Of a DNA stretch of 26,819 bases, positions 1 through 8,096 are shown one piece after another. How positions within the stretch are numbered: the first letter of the stretch is position 1; every line of letters begins with the position of its first letter. Below the pieces are notes generated by a model, which was given only the letters and a program-made list of their open reading frames with translations, did not search any database and had not been told where the DNA came from. Source of the DNA: CAYFHQ01 sp964342805. GTDB lineage: Bacteria > Bacillota > Clostridia > Peptostreptococcales > Acidaminobacteraceae. The translations under genes were made by a program, and so were the position numbers. The stretch spans positions 1-26,819 of the forward strand of contig CAYFHQ010000046.1 in NCBI GenBank assembly GCA_964342805.1. Direction: 5' to 3'.

Positions 1-1
1 T

Positions 2-529
2 AACGCCTACGGCAAGTACCATTTCAAGGAGGCCCGGACCCTACGCACAGACTTCCTAAACAAGATGGAAGCCAAGCTCTCTGGACTGGATCGACCCGGT
101 GGGTCGTCCCCCTACCTCCAGGGCCATGACCACCCTACCCTATCGGACTTTTCCCTTTATCACATGATTTGGTACCAGGAGCGGATCTACAACCTCCATA
201 TGCTGGACAACTTGCCCACCCTTCGCCAATGGTATAGGGCCATGAAGACCTATGAGTCGGGAAACCCCATTCCTTTGGAAGATCAAGCCAGCCTCCATCT
301 GGCAGCCATGTGGGAGCCAGCTCCCCTGCCTGACCACATGCGAAAAAGCCTCGGTGGCGGACCGCCAGTCACCCTCAATGTCAAGGACCATTTGTCAGCC
401 TTTACGGAAGGGGCGACCGGCCTCCTCATGGGGGAAGACGACCACCGATACATCTTAAGAAAAGACCACCCCAAGGCGGGCCCCATCCATATCCACATAC
501 CCAAAATGGTCCACGGGTCCAGCCTGTAA
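2..529 (+). CDS. Glutathione S-transferase-like protein, 3' end of gene
   Basis: The frame is open from the first bases of the window, so the true start lies upstream. The ATG at 65 has no ribosome binding site and is probably internal. About 175 residues are visible. The stretch HPTLSDFSLYHMIWY, followed by LPTLRQWYRAM, has the pattern of a GST C-terminal helical domain (the 'ADFSxYHPLW ... P.V..W..RM' signature). The tail that follows (PVTLNVKDH ... GLLMGEDDHRYILRKDHPKAG ... HIHIPK) matches the extra C-terminal segment of bacterial GST-family proteins described as having a distinct C-terminal domain. The N-terminal thioredoxin fold with the glutathione site is outside the window, so activity cannot be judged. 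GshF, encoded about 16 kb away, would provide glutathione. Function is inferred from the C-terminal half only. Confidence 0.62.
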   Translation, partial: NAYGKYHFKEARTLRTDFLNKMEAKLSGLDRPGGSSPYLQGHDHPTLSDFSLYHMIWYQERIYNLHMLDNLPTLRQWYRAMKTYESGNPIPLEDQASLHLAAMWEPAPLPDHMRKSLGGGPPVTLNVKDHLSAFTEGATGLLMGEDDHRYILRKDHPKAGPIHIHIPKMVHGSSL

Positions 530-588
530 ACAGTTGCCAATAACCCAGTTATCCCCCATACTAAAAACAAAGAAGGTGGGAGGTAACC

Positions 589-1746
589 ATGGCATTAACA
601 GTACACGATATGCTGGACCTGGAGGCAATGGAACGCTTTCAACTGGTCGCAGGCATCGGCGGACTCAACAAGCAAATCACCCGGGTGGGACTCATAGACC
701 ACGAAGAGGGACACGTCCTCACCCAGACCGTCATTGAGGGCGAGTTCCTTTTCAGCAATTTTCTGCTGATCAAGGACCAACCGGACCGTATGTTGGAGTT
801 TATCCAGTTATGTGTGGCTGCGGGCGCATCTTGCTTTGCCATGAAAACCATTTATTTCGACCAGTTTCCTGACGAAGTCATTGCCTTTGCCAATGCCCAT
901 AAGTTCCCCCTCTTCACCTTTGACGAGACCTATATTGAGGACATCATACTAGATATCACGGCCGCCCTTCACGTACAAGGCCGCCAGCAAAAGCTTATGG
1001 AACTGACGGACAAGCTAGTGGACAAGGCCCACGACCCCATTGCGGTCCGTGAGCTCAGCCACCGGCTCAACAAAAACCTCCACCGCCACCTGGTGGTAAC
1101 CACCCTTCAGGCAAAAGATGCGTACACCCCCAACCGGTCTGCCCTGGCCACCCTTCAACAAATCCTACCCAAACATGCCATGGCTTTCGACTACCATGAA
1201 CAGGTGGTCTTCATTCATTCCTACGAAAAGGGGCATGGGGACCTGGGGGAAAGGCAAGCCCGGTCAGAATACCTGGCAGACCTGGTCAAACAGGCTGGAT
1301 TTGACCCCAGCCACTATTGGCTGGGACAAAGTGACTTCTTCGACCAGTTGGGCACCCTAGGCGAGGCCATTCTTCAAAGTCAACATGCCCTTGTCTATGG
1401 TCGTCTGAAAAAACGCCCCCTGGCTACATATGGGGACTTAGGGGTCTATCAAGCCCTGATCCCAACCATGCACAGCCCATGGATGATCAAGTACTTTGCC
1501 CGGATTGTGGATACCTTAATCGCTTACGATGAAGACCATGACGCAGCCCTTCTGGAAACCGCAATAGCCTATGTGGAGGCAGAGGGTCATGCGGGTGACA
1601 CGGCCAAGGCCTTGTTCCAACATGTAAACACGGTCCGTTACCGTATTCGCAAACTCCACCAGGTCCTGGGTGGGGACAAGGAAGAAAGGCTGACCTACGA
1701 AAGCCTGGCTGTGGCCATCCACTTGTACCTGATTCACAATACATAG
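589..1746 (+). CDS. PucR-family transcriptional regulator
   Basis: A 385-residue protein with the PucR layout: an N-terminal purine-catabolism-regulator-type domain (about residues 5-120, beginning near GIGGLNKQITRVGLIDHEEG), a middle GGDEF-like/CdaR-type region, and a C-terminal HTH_30 domain (about 337-385). The DNA-binding helix is in the conserved segment ALFQHVNTVRYRIRKL. These are cytosolic DNA-binding proteins that usually sense a nitrogenous or organic metabolite and control nearby catabolic or transport genes. The ATG at 589 is preceded by GGGAGG at 578-583 with 5-nt spacing. A strong terminator follows immediately. The ligand and target are unknown; the flanking GST-like and DMT genes are candidates by position only. 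Confidence 0.85.
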   Translation: MALTVHDMLDLEAMERFQLVAGIGGLNKQITRVGLIDHEEGHVLTQTVIEGEFLFSNFLLIKDQPDRMLEFIQLCVAAGASCFAMKTIYFDQFPDEVIAFANAHKFPLFTFDETYIEDIILDITAALHVQGRQQKLMELTDKLVDKAHDPIAVRELSHRLNKNLHRHLVVTTLQAKDAYTPNRSALATLQQILPKHAMAFDYHEQVVFIHSYEKGHGDLGERQARSEYLADLVKQAGFDPSHYWLGQSDFFDQLGTLGEAILQSQHALVYGRLKKRPLATYGDLGVYQALIPTMHSPWMIKYFARIVDTLIAYDEDHDAALLETAIAYVEAEGHAGDTAKALFQHVNTVRYRIRKLHQVLGGDKEERLTYESLAVAIHLYLIHNT

Positions 1747-1748
1747 GA

Positions 1749-1797
1749 AAAACCCCGTTTCACTTTCGACAAAGAAACGGGGTTTTATTTGTTTTTT
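1749..1797 (+). terminator. Intrinsic terminator after the PucR gene
   Basis: A 12-bp perfect stem (AAAACCCCGTTT at 1749-1760 paired with 1775-1786) with a 14-nt loop is followed by a T-rich tail (ATTTGTTTTTT). It begins 2 nt after the PucR stop codon and separates this gene from the DMT transporter. Confidence 0.9.
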
Positions 1798-1802
1798 GTG
1801 AA

Positions 1803-1832
1803 AAGACAATGTACCCAGAGTCAGGTTATACT
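1803..1832 (+). promoter_or_regulatory. Possible promoter of the DMT transporter
   Basis: A good -10 (TATACT, 1827-1832) lies 18 bp after a partial -35 (AAGACA, 1803-1808; four of six consensus bases). It sits between the PucR terminator and the SD of the next gene. Confidence 0.45.
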
Positions 1833-1865
1833 AGCCTCAGGATCACTCGAGATTGGAGGTGGACA

Positions 1866-2771
1866 ATGAACAAAAACACAGCAGCTGTTCTTCTTACAGC
1901 AATCGTAGCCATGTGGGGACTTTCCTTCAGCTTAACCAAGCCCTTGTTGGGGTCCTTGGGGGTTTTTAACTTCCTCATGTTCCGGTTTCTGATCGGCGGT
2001 TCCGTACTGGGGATCTTCGCCCTAGTAAGAGGCAACTTAAAGGTAAACAAGTCCATGGTCATGGACGGCGTCATTGCAGGGGTTTTGCTCTTTGCAGTTT
2101 TCGGCCTCCATACCCTGGGACTCAAATATACGACCATATCGAAAAACGCCTTTATCGTAGGAGGCGGTGTTCTCTTTATTCCCTTTGTGAAGCTGCTCTT
2201 CTTTAAGGAAAAACAGACCCTGTCCACCTGGACCCAGATGGCCCTGGCCACAGCTAGCCTAGCCCTGATCACCCTGGTAGACACCACTGGTGGACTCAAC
2301 TTCGGTGACCTGGTCTCCATTGCAGGAACCATCTTGCTGGCCTTTTACACCATATTCGTGGAAAAGCGGATTCACAAACACAAGGCAACCCCTTTTACCG
2401 TGGTCCAGCTCCTCACTGTTGGTCTCTTGAGTACAGCAGGCATGCTGGCCTTTGAAGTCCCCAACTTTGACTTGAGCCTGGCTGGCTGGGGTAGCGTTCT
2501 GGTCATGGGCGTCTTCCTGACAGGACTGGCCTATGTGGTACTGAATGTTTGCCAAGGCCACCTTTCAGCCTTGAAAGTCACGGTGCTCTATACCCTGGAA
2601 CCCTTCTTCGCTGCCCTATTCGGATGGTTACTACTGTCCGAGCATATTTCAGGCAACATTGCCCTGGGTGGTGTCTTGATCTTTATGAGTATGATGGCTC
2701 CAACGGCCATGGACTACCTGGCAACACGAAACAAGAAAACTTCAAAACGACCTCAAGTTTCGTCTTATTAA
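1866..2771 (+). CDS. DMT-superfamily (EamA) transporter
   Basis: An integral membrane protein of 301 residues with about ten hydrophobic segments arranged as two EamA repeats. The first repeat starts with AVLLTAIVAMWGLSFSLTKPLL, of the 'W..sf...k' type typical of RhaT/EamA exporters. The second starts near GDLVSIAGTILLAFYTIFVEK. Members export or exchange small metabolites such as amino acids, sugars or drugs; the substrate cannot be read from sequence. An ATG at 1809 opens the same frame, but the ATG at 1866 is chosen because GGAGGTGG (1855-1862) lies just upstream and the protein then begins at the first membrane helix. It is monocistronic, ending at the 2813-2842 terminator. Confidence 0.88.
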   Translation: MNKNTAAVLLTAIVAMWGLSFSLTKPLLGSLGVFNFLMFRFLIGGSVLGIFALVRGNLKVNKSMVMDGVIAGVLLFAVFGLHTLGLKYTTISKNAFIVGGGVLFIPFVKLLFFKEKQTLSTWTQMALATASLALITLVDTTGGLNFGDLVSIAGTILLAFYTIFVEKRIHKHKATPFTVVQLLTVGLLSTAGMLAFEVPNFDLSLAGWGSVLVMGVFLTGLAYVVLNVCQGHLSALKVTVLYTLEPFFAALFGWLLLSEHISGNIALGGVLIFMSMMAPTAMDYLATRNKKTSKRPQVSSY

Positions 2772-2812
2772 CTCCCCTTAAGTTTTGGGACGAGCATTGG
2801 GTTTGTGAATGG

Positions 2813-2844
2813 AAAAAGCGCCTCCGGTTGGGGGCGCTTTTTTG
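2813..2844. terminator. Bidirectional terminator between the DMT gene and hipA
   Basis: A 13-bp stem (2813-2825 with 2830-2842, one T-G pair) with a GGTT tetraloop, A-run on the left and T-run on the right. It can end transcripts from the DMT gene (+) and from hipA (-), whose stop lies at 2850. Confidence 0.9.
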
Positions 2845-2849
2845 AGGGT

Positions 2850-4151
2850 CTAGTTAAACATTTGTAAGCGTTCATTGATCCTTTTCTTGATGACAGAAAT
2901 CGTTTTGTCTCGAATCCCAACATCATTGGCGATATCTTCAAATTGCGAAACAGCTTCATGTACCTGTGAAATGATCTTGTTGCACATAAAGGGTTTAATG
3001 TCCATGGCTTGGCCGCACTGAATAAGATCGTCTACAAGGAAATCATCACTTTTTCCGTTGATCGTCATCTGATGAGCACCCAGCCATCGGTGCCCAGGTT
3101 GATAAGCAAACGTCACGTCATAAGCAGGTGATAGGGACCATCTCCCCCTTCGATCCATGAGGAAGGAAATGTTTTTTACGTGGTCATCTTGATTCACGGC
3201 TAAAATATTAAATACCATTCGTCTATACAGTTGACGAATGTCGCCAGCCGCCACGCCCATGGACCTGCCAGTAATCGCTGCTCGCTCATAGCTACATAGA
3301 CCGGGATCATTATAGTCTACATGAAGTAAGGCCCCAAGAGACTGCATATGCACCTTATCGCCGTCTACCCTATCGAATCGCTTTGTCATGAAATGACTTC
3401 TTCCATTCTCAGGGAGGAGTTTACATTCATTCATGTGAATGCCTGCTTCTAGAGCCATTTTGTAGTAGGCATATTCAATGAGGGTGTACTCTGGTGCGTC
3501 TTCCACACCATGATCGCCATTTTTCGCTACGCCATCAAACTTTACCAGCCAATGTTCAAACCCATCACCCAGGGCAATTTGGCCTGATCGAGCAACTCCG
3601 GAGTTTGCATTAAAAGCAATAACTGCTTTTGCCCTTGCTCCACCAGCCGAAGTCCCCAATTGCAATAAATGTTTATACTCTAAATCATCCTCAGCTGTAA
3701 TGACAATCTTTTCTTTATCCTGAAGAATGGCAGATGCAAATTCAGCCATTTTTCCTAGATCGAGAGGTGTGTCCTCATTATTCTGATCATAGTCATTGGG
3801 TTCATACTCTAGCGCACCCATTCCACGTTTGCCAGTATAGCAAAGGCGCTCTACTACATTAAAGGACTGGGGGGTTCTCCCCTGGGTATCTAGCCACTGG
3901 TCAATAACTGCGTTACCAAACTTATCTGGCAAGGAATCAGAAATCAAACCTGGAACGCCCTTGAATGATGTTCTTAGCAGCTCAGGAAACATATACACCT
4001 GACTAGATAGGGGCATCATAATCGGAGACAACTGGATTCCAGACTTCACAAAATCCTCTTGATACTCAAATGACACACGGCCCGTTCTATCATCCATGCT
4101 AAAGTAACCAACAATGGTACCCCATAACTTTACCCGACCATTTCTAATCAT
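2850..4151 (-). CDS. hipA: HipA-family serine/threonine kinase (toxin of hipBA-type pair)
   Basis: A 433-residue HipA-like kinase. An N-terminal couple_hipA-type segment (VKLWGTIVGYF ... FPELLRTSFKGVPGLISDSLPDKFGN, residues 7-80) precedes the HipA_C kinase core. Visible landmarks are the P-loop-like GTSAGGARAKA (166-176), the catalytic loop NQDDHVKN (320-327; D322 and N327 match E. coli HipA D309 and N314), and SPAYDV (D345, matching the metal-binding D332). All key residues appear intact. Known HipA kinases phosphorylate aminoacyl-tRNA synthetases and cause growth arrest; the target here is unknown. A GTG at 4169 is possible, but the ATG at 4151 makes an ATGA overlap with the hipB stop, the usual coupling in these operons. 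The locus looks more AT-rich than its neighbours, consistent with transfer. Confidence 0.92.
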   Translation of the reverse strand: MIRNGRVKLWGTIVGYFSMDDRTGRVSFEYQEDFVKSGIQLSPIMMPLSSQVYMFPELLRTSFKGVPGLISDSLPDKFGNAVIDQWLDTQGRTPQSFNVVERLCYTGKRGMGALEYEPNDYDQNNEDTPLDLGKMAEFASAILQDKEKIVITAEDDLEYKHLLQLGTSAGGARAKAVIAFNANSGVARSGQIALGDGFEHWLVKFDGVAKNGDHGVEDAPEYTLIEYAYYKMALEAGIHMNECKLLPENGRSHFMTKRFDRVDGDKVHMQSLGALLHVDYNDPGLCSYERAAITGRSMGVAAGDIRQLYRRMVFNILAVNQDDHVKNISFLMDRRGRWSLSPAYDVTFAYQPGHRWLGAHQMTINGKSDDFLVDDLIQCGQAMDIKPFMCNKIISQVHEAVSQFEDIANDVGIRDKTISVIKKRINERLQMFN

Positions 4152-4495
4152 TCTGTCTCGTCTCCCCACTTAAACACGCTTGCTCTGTCCGTTTTCTTTT
4201 TGCGCACACGTTGCCTTGGAGCTGTTGTATAAGTCGTCTCAAACTGTTTTGACGGCCGCTCAAGAGGATCAGGCACTAGAAGGTCTATGTTTGTGTCCAG
4301 TCCTAAGGCAATAAGAACCTTCACAACCGTACTCATTTTTACATCTTCACCGTTTTCTAAGTTGGTAATACTCCTTCTAGAAATTCCAGCCCTTGTTGCT
4401 AACTCGTCTTGGGATAGAGAAGCACCTACCCGATAGGCCTTTAACCGTTCACCAATTGCTTGAATGGCTACATTGGAAGTCATATACTTATTCAC
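4148..4495 (-). CDS. hipB: HipB-like XRE-family antitoxin/repressor
   Basis: A 115-residue protein with one XRE helix-turn-helix (about residues 13-72). The motif SLSQDELATRAGISRRSITNLE contains the recognition helix. A basic C-terminal tail (RQRVRKKK) ends in FKWGDE. In hipBA systems such a protein binds and inactivates the kinase and represses its own operon. The start is the GTG at 4495: GAGGTG (4506-4501) sits 5 nt upstream, while the in-frame ATG at 4483 would be 17 nt from it. It overlaps hipA by 4 nt. The promoter and an array of 21-bp dyad repeats lie directly upstream. Confidence 0.9.
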   Translation of the reverse strand: MNKYMTSNVAIQAIGERLKAYRVGASLSQDELATRAGISRRSITNLENGEDVKMSTVVKVLIALGLDTNIDLLVPDPLERPSKQFETTYTTAPRQRVRKKKTDRASVFKWGDETE

Positions 4496-4531
4496 ATCAT
4501 CACCTCGTACTCATATCTATCCTATATGACC

Positions 4532-4560
4532 ACTATATACAAAATAGCAATAACGAGCAA
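4532..4560 (-). promoter_or_regulatory. hipBA promoter
   Basis: On the - strand, -35 TTGCTC (4560-4555) and -10 TATAGT (4537-4532) are separated by exactly 17 bp. The -35 lies inside the first operator-like repeat (4553-4573), so protein bound there would block RNA polymerase. Confidence 0.65.
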
Positions 4561-4733
4561 GTTCGTGCGCATTTTCATCCTATAACAGGCTTTACGAGCA
4601 CCTTTTTGCTCATTATTCACAACAAAATAAAGAAAAAAATACTCAGCCACAATTGAATTTGACGGATTTATATCGAGAAACATATTGCGCATTAAGCAGT
4701 AAAACGCACATTACGAGCAAGATGTTGCGCATT
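4553..4733. repeat. Array of 21-bp operator-like repeats upstream of hipB
   Basis: Four clear copies and one weak copy of ACGAGCA-N6-TGCGCATT, a quasi-palindrome (GMGCA ... TGCKC). They are at 4553-4573, 4594-4614, 4673-4693 (TCGAGAA in the left half), 4692-4712 (degenerate) and 4713-4733. Start-to-start distances of 41, 79, about 20 and about 20 bp keep sites near the same helical face. The first covers the hipB -35. This fits cooperative HipB binding and autorepression, as with the four hip operators of E. coli. The intergenic stretch 4496-4841 holds only this array, the promoter and the beta-glucosidase terminator. Confidence 0.72.
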
Positions 4734-4789
4734 ACAAGTCAACACTCAACACTTCCTAACCTGTCAACCTTTTAGGCAATTTGAGCAAT

Positions 4790-4825
4790 AAAAGGAGCCC
4801 ACAACAAATCGCTGAGACTCCTTTC
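4790..4825 (-). terminator. Terminator of the GH3 beta-glucosidase gene
   Basis: On the - strand AAAGGAG (4824-4818 region) pairs with CTCCTTT (4797-4791), followed by TTTTATTG. It lies just after the stop of the gene at 4842. Confidence 0.65.
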
Positions 4826-4841
4826 CTATTATCCTGTATAT

Positions 4842-7091
4842 CTATAGAGCCTCCCCATTCAACCGCCCAATCAAGTCATTCAAGGCCACATCATCCATAA
4901 CCCCAAAAGACACTAAGTTGCGAATAGGTGAAGTCATAAAGTGCAGTTCCATATCCTCCATGCCCATGTCGCCCAGGCCCGAGAAGAGTTGGGCCATTTT
5001 GTCCACCATCTGCTTGACCATTTCCTGGCCCACAGGGTGCTTGGCCACGGTTTCCAGGGTTGAGTTTCGGTGGTAGACCATGGGAATGTCCACTGTGGAG
5101 GCCACATTTACCTCAGCCACCTGGCGGATGTCCTGGCTGGAGGAACCCACATGGAGGGCAAAGGTTCCTGAGTTGACATACCAGTCTCCTATGTCCAACT
5201 TGTAGTAGGCAAAGGCCCGCTTGTCCAGGGCCAGGGTCACTGTCTTGGTTTCACCCGGTTCCAGGGCAATCTTGTCAAAGGCCTTGAGTTCCTTCATCGG
5301 CCGTAGAACAGCTGTCTTTCTTTCCTCCACATAGAGCTGGACCACTTCCTGGCCAGGTCTGTCACCTGTATTGGTCACGTCTACTTGAACCTGTAGGATG
5401 TCAATGTCTTCAATGGCATCCGCTGAAAGCTTCAATGGACCATAGGCAAATGTGGTGTAGGACAGGCCATGGCCAAAGGGGAAAAGAACGTCCATGTCTT
5501 TGGCTTCATAGTAGCGATAGCCTACAAAAACACCTTCTTGGTAGGCTACCACCCCGCCCTTTCCAGGGAAGTTAATGTAGCATGGGGTGTCTTGCAGACG
5601 AACCGGGAAGGTCTCTGCCAGTTTGCCAGAAGGAGAAACGTGACCATATAGGAGGTCAGCAACCGCGCTGCCGCCCGCTTGTCCTCCCAGATAGCCTTCA
5701 AGGACACCTGCCACTTGACCCAGCCATGGCATTTCAATGGGCGCCCCATTGGAAAGGACCACCACCACACGGTCATGGGCCTGACCCAGGGCCTCGATCA
5801 AGGCCTGCTGGTTGCCAGGAATCCGCAGGTGGGTGCGGTCATAACCTTCCGACTCGTACCGGTCTGGGAGGCCTGCAAAGACCACTACTGTGTCCGCGTT
5901 TTGCGCTTGGCTTAGGGCTTCCCCATGGAGGCCCTTATTGACTTCGTCCCCGTCCAGTTCATATCCCTGGGCAAAGGTCACAGACCCCAAGGCCTCCATG
6001 GCTTCGAGAGGGATATCCACCTGGGTCGGGTGAATATGGGAACTGCCACCCCCTTGGAAGCGAGGCCGTGTGGCCAACTCTCCCACAACAAGGACCCTGT
6101 CTTCCTTTCCGAGAGGAAGGACCTGGTTGTCATTCTTTAATAAGACCATGGACTCCTGGGCTACTTTTCTTGCCACTTGATGGTGGGCATCCAGGTCAAC
6201 CTCGACATCCTTGAGTCCAGCAACCCCATTCACCGCTAGGGTCAGAACCCGGCCAACAACCGCATCTAAGTCCCCCATGGACAGGCGGCCAATGTTTACG
6301 CTGTCGATTATATATTGGTCATTTCGGCCGTTATTGCCTGGCATTTCTAAGTCCAGGCCCGCTTGAATCCCCAATACCCGGTCGTCCTCAGCCCCCCAGT
6401 CGGAAACCACAAGGCCCTTGAAGCCCCACTGGTCCCGTAGGACCCCTGTTAGGAGGTCTTTGGAATCTGCGCAAAACTCTCCATTCAACTGGTTATAGGC
6501 GCACATAATGGTCCAGGGCTGGGCCTCTTTGACCGCTGCCTCAAAGCTGGCGTAGTAGATTTCCCTCAGGGTCCGCTCGTCCACCAGGGTGTCCACACAC
6601 ATGCGCATGTACTCCTGGTTATTGGCTACAAAATGCTTAAGGGATGCGCCTACCCCCTCCCCTTGTACACCTAAAATGTGGTGTTTTGCCATCTGTGACG
6701 AGACCAGGGGGTCTTCTGAAAAATACTCAAAGTTCCGGCCACAAAGGGGGGACCGCTTGATGTTGGCCCCTGGCCCCAAGACCACTGACACGTTCTCTGC
6801 CAGGGCTTCCTGGGCGATGGTCCTTCCTACGGTTTCCATAAGGTCTCTGTTCCAAGTGGAGGCCAGCCCTACACCCGACGGGAAACAAGTGGCGGGAACG
6901 GCCCCTGAAAACTGGCCGGTTTCTGGGTCCAAAACCATCTTCCGCAGGCCGTGGGGGCCGTCAGTCATCATGACTTGGGGAATATCCAACCGCTCCACCG
7001 GCTCTGTCTGCCAAAGGTCAAAACCTGAGCAGATGGAAGCCTTTTCTTCTAGGGTAAGTGCGTCTAACCATTGTTTGATTTTTGTGTCCAT
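4842..7091 (-). CDS. Glycoside hydrolase family 3 beta-glucosidase, cytoplasmic
   Basis: A 749-residue GH3 enzyme that would hydrolyse terminal non-reducing beta-linked sugars, probably from imported di- or oligosaccharides. The N-terminal (alpha/beta)8 domain shows KHFVANNQE (152-160) and the nucleophile Asp231 in LVVSDWGAEDD. The second domain contains the acid/base candidate Glu415 in SEGYDRT. A fibronectin-III-like domain (about 565-652) follows, then an uncommon tail of about 90 residues. There is no signal peptide, so it acts inside the cell. The ATG at 7091 has AAGGGAG 6 nt upstream. A -10-like TATACT lies at 7131-7126 with no good -35, as expected for activator-dependent control. The divergent AraC-type gene is the obvious candidate regulator. 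Confidence 0.93.
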   Translation of the reverse strand: MDTKIKQWLDALTLEEKASICSGFDLWQTEPVERLDIPQVMMTDGPHGLRKMVLDPETGQFSGAVPATCFPSGVGLASTWNRDLMETVGRTIAQEALAENVSVVLGPGANIKRSPLCGRNFEYFSEDPLVSSQMAKHHILGVQGEGVGASLKHFVANNQEYMRMCVDTLVDERTLREIYYASFEAAVKEAQPWTIMCAYNQLNGEFCADSKDLLTGVLRDQWGFKGLVVSDWGAEDDRVLGIQAGLDLEMPGNNGRNDQYIIDSVNIGRLSMGDLDAVVGRVLTLAVNGVAGLKDVEVDLDAHHQVARKVAQESMVLLKNDNQVLPLGKEDRVLVVGELATRPRFQGGGSSHIHPTQVDIPLEAMEALGSVTFAQGYELDGDEVNKGLHGEALSQAQNADTVVVFAGLPDRYESEGYDRTHLRIPGNQQALIEALGQAHDRVVVVLSNGAPIEMPWLGQVAGVLEGYLGGQAGGSAVADLLYGHVSPSGKLAETFPVRLQDTPCYINFPGKGGVVAYQEGVFVGYRYYEAKDMDVLFPFGHGLSYTTFAYGPLKLSADAIEDIDILQVQVDVTNTGDRPGQEVVQLYVEERKTAVLRPMKELKAFDKIALEPGETKTVTLALDKRAFAYYKLDIGDWYVNSGTFALHVGSSSQDIRQVAEVNVASTVDIPMVYHRNSTLETVAKHPVGQEMVKQMVDKMAQLFSGLGDMGMEDMELHFMTSPIRNLVSFGVMDDVALNDLIGRLNGEAL

Positions 7092-7125
7092 GTTTTTCTC
7101 CCTTCCGTTTGCATCTCCTAGCCTA

Positions 7126-7131
7126 AGTATA
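7126..7131 (-). promoter_or_regulatory. -10 element upstream of the beta-glucosidase gene
   Basis: TATACT on the - strand, 35 nt before the ATG. The nearest -35-like TTGATA (7158-7153) is 21 bp away, too far for an ordinary sigma-A promoter. An activator, plausibly the divergent AraC-type protein, may be required. Confidence 0.4.
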
Positions 7132-7207
7132 GGGTGGTCAGGATGGTTTAGCTATCAAGGCCTTTTCTATTTTTTGTTCGATTTTTACCTATTGGGTGAT
7201 TTAATCA

Positions 7208-7216
7208 TGATATAGT
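7208..7216 (+). promoter_or_regulatory. Extended -10 promoter of the AraC-type gene
   Basis: TGATATAGT is an extended -10 (TGN plus TATAGT) ending 27 bp before the ATG at 7244. No convincing -35 is visible, which extended -10 promoters tolerate. Confidence 0.5.
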
Positions 7217-7243
7217 GTAAAAAACACACAAATGGAGGTCCTT

Positions 7244-8026
7244 ATGTATATCGGAAATGTCAACCTACAGCAACTGCTGGATGCCAACCTGTCCAAGGAC
7301 TTTATCTCTGCGGATGACCTGGTCTTTCAGGAAATGGACGCCCCAACTCCGCAGATCCACCACCCCCACACCTTGGAGAAGCAATTGAAAGAGGCTTTGA
7401 TCTTGGGAGACTTGTCTGCCATAGAGGACATTGGGGCGACCTTTGCTACTTATCCTTCTTCTATTCTCTGCAGGGACAATCCTATTCGGTCCTTAAAGAA
7501 TAATTTGATTTGTTCCTGCGCCCTGGTGACCCGGACCATGATCGAAGTGGGTGTTGAAGAAGGCTATGCCTACCGCCTGAGTGACCTCTATATCAACAAA
7601 ATTGAGTCCCTTTCAACTGAGGCTGCCCTCTTACGCATCAATGTGGTCATGCTCATGGACTTTCTTAGCCAAATTCAAAACAGCCACAGAATGAAACAGG
7701 GAGCCACCTCTCTCTTGGTGAAAAATGCTCTTGGGTGTATACACAACCACCTCTTTGAGGCCTTGAGCTTGGACCTGGTGGCAAGGGCCGTCAACGCCAA
7801 CCCCAGCTACTTGTCTCGACGTTTTAAACAGGAAATGGGGATTGGCCTGACCGACTACATCCACGGTCGACGGACGGAAAAGGCCAAACAACTCTTGACC
7901 TTCACAGACCTGTCCATCGTGGACATTGCCCTCAAGGTGGGCTATGGGTCCCAGAGTCATTTTTCTAAGGTTTTTAAGAAGAATCACGGGGTGTCACCTT
8001 TGGAGTTTCGTAAGGAGCAGCAATAA
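7244..8026 (+). CDS. AraC-family transcriptional regulator
   Basis: A 260-residue regulator. The C-terminal 100 residues form the AraC/XylS double helix-turn-helix: DLVARAVNANPSYLSRRFKQ is the first HTH and IVDIALKVGYGSQSHFSKVF the second, followed by the typical GVSPLEFR. The N-terminal 150 residues do not show a recognisable cupin and resemble the uncharacterised effector regions of Firmicute AraC proteins. An upstream in-frame ATG (7232) overlaps the SD TGGAGGT (7233-7239), so the ATG at 7244 is the start. Divergence from the GH3 gene across about 150 bp suggests it activates beta-glucoside use. Confidence 0.88.
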   Translation: MYIGNVNLQQLLDANLSKDFISADDLVFQEMDAPTPQIHHPHTLEKQLKEALILGDLSAIEDIGATFATYPSSILCRDNPIRSLKNNLICSCALVTRTMIEVGVEEGYAYRLSDLYINKIESLSTEAALLRINVVMLMDFLSQIQNSHRMKQGATSLLVKNALGCIHNHLFEALSLDLVARAVNANPSYLSRRFKQEMGIGLTDYIHGRRTEKAKQLLTFTDLSIVDIALKVGYGSQSHFSKVFKKNHGVSPLEFRKEQQ

Positions 8027-8028
8027 AC

Positions 8029-8062
8029 AAGGCCCAAAATCATTGGTTTGATTTTGGGCCTT
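8029..8062. terminator. Bidirectional terminator between the AraC-type gene and the YiiX-like gene
   Basis: A 14-bp perfect stem (AAGGCCCAAAATCA at 8029-8042 with 8049-8062) and 6-nt loop. Both sides have modest T-rich tails, so it probably ends both converging transcripts. Confidence 0.82.
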
Positions 8063-8096
8063 CTTGTGTTTGCTATTCATTTCATGGCGGGTTCAC

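Noticed and set aside
1826..2332. 168-codon antisense frame in the DMT gene
   Set aside because: Antisense to an evident membrane protein; its composition is that of a reversed transporter frame.
4393..4656. Open frame on the + strand across the hipB start and operator region
   Set aside because: It overlaps hipB antisense and the repeats, has no SD, and its product is unlike a protein family.
4553..4733. Repeat array resembling a tiny CRISPR
   Set aside because: Units are directly adjacent or irregularly spaced, quasi-palindromic and vary internally; there are no unique spacers of constant length and no cas genes. Operators fit better.
5582..5941. Open frame on the + strand opposite the GH3 gene
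   Set aside because: It is a shadow of the strongly supported beta-glucosidase coding frame, with no SD and no recognisable domain.
7092..7243. Possible riboswitch between the GH3 and AraC-type genes
   Set aside because: No substantial stems or terminator in either direction; only promoter elements and SDs are visible.
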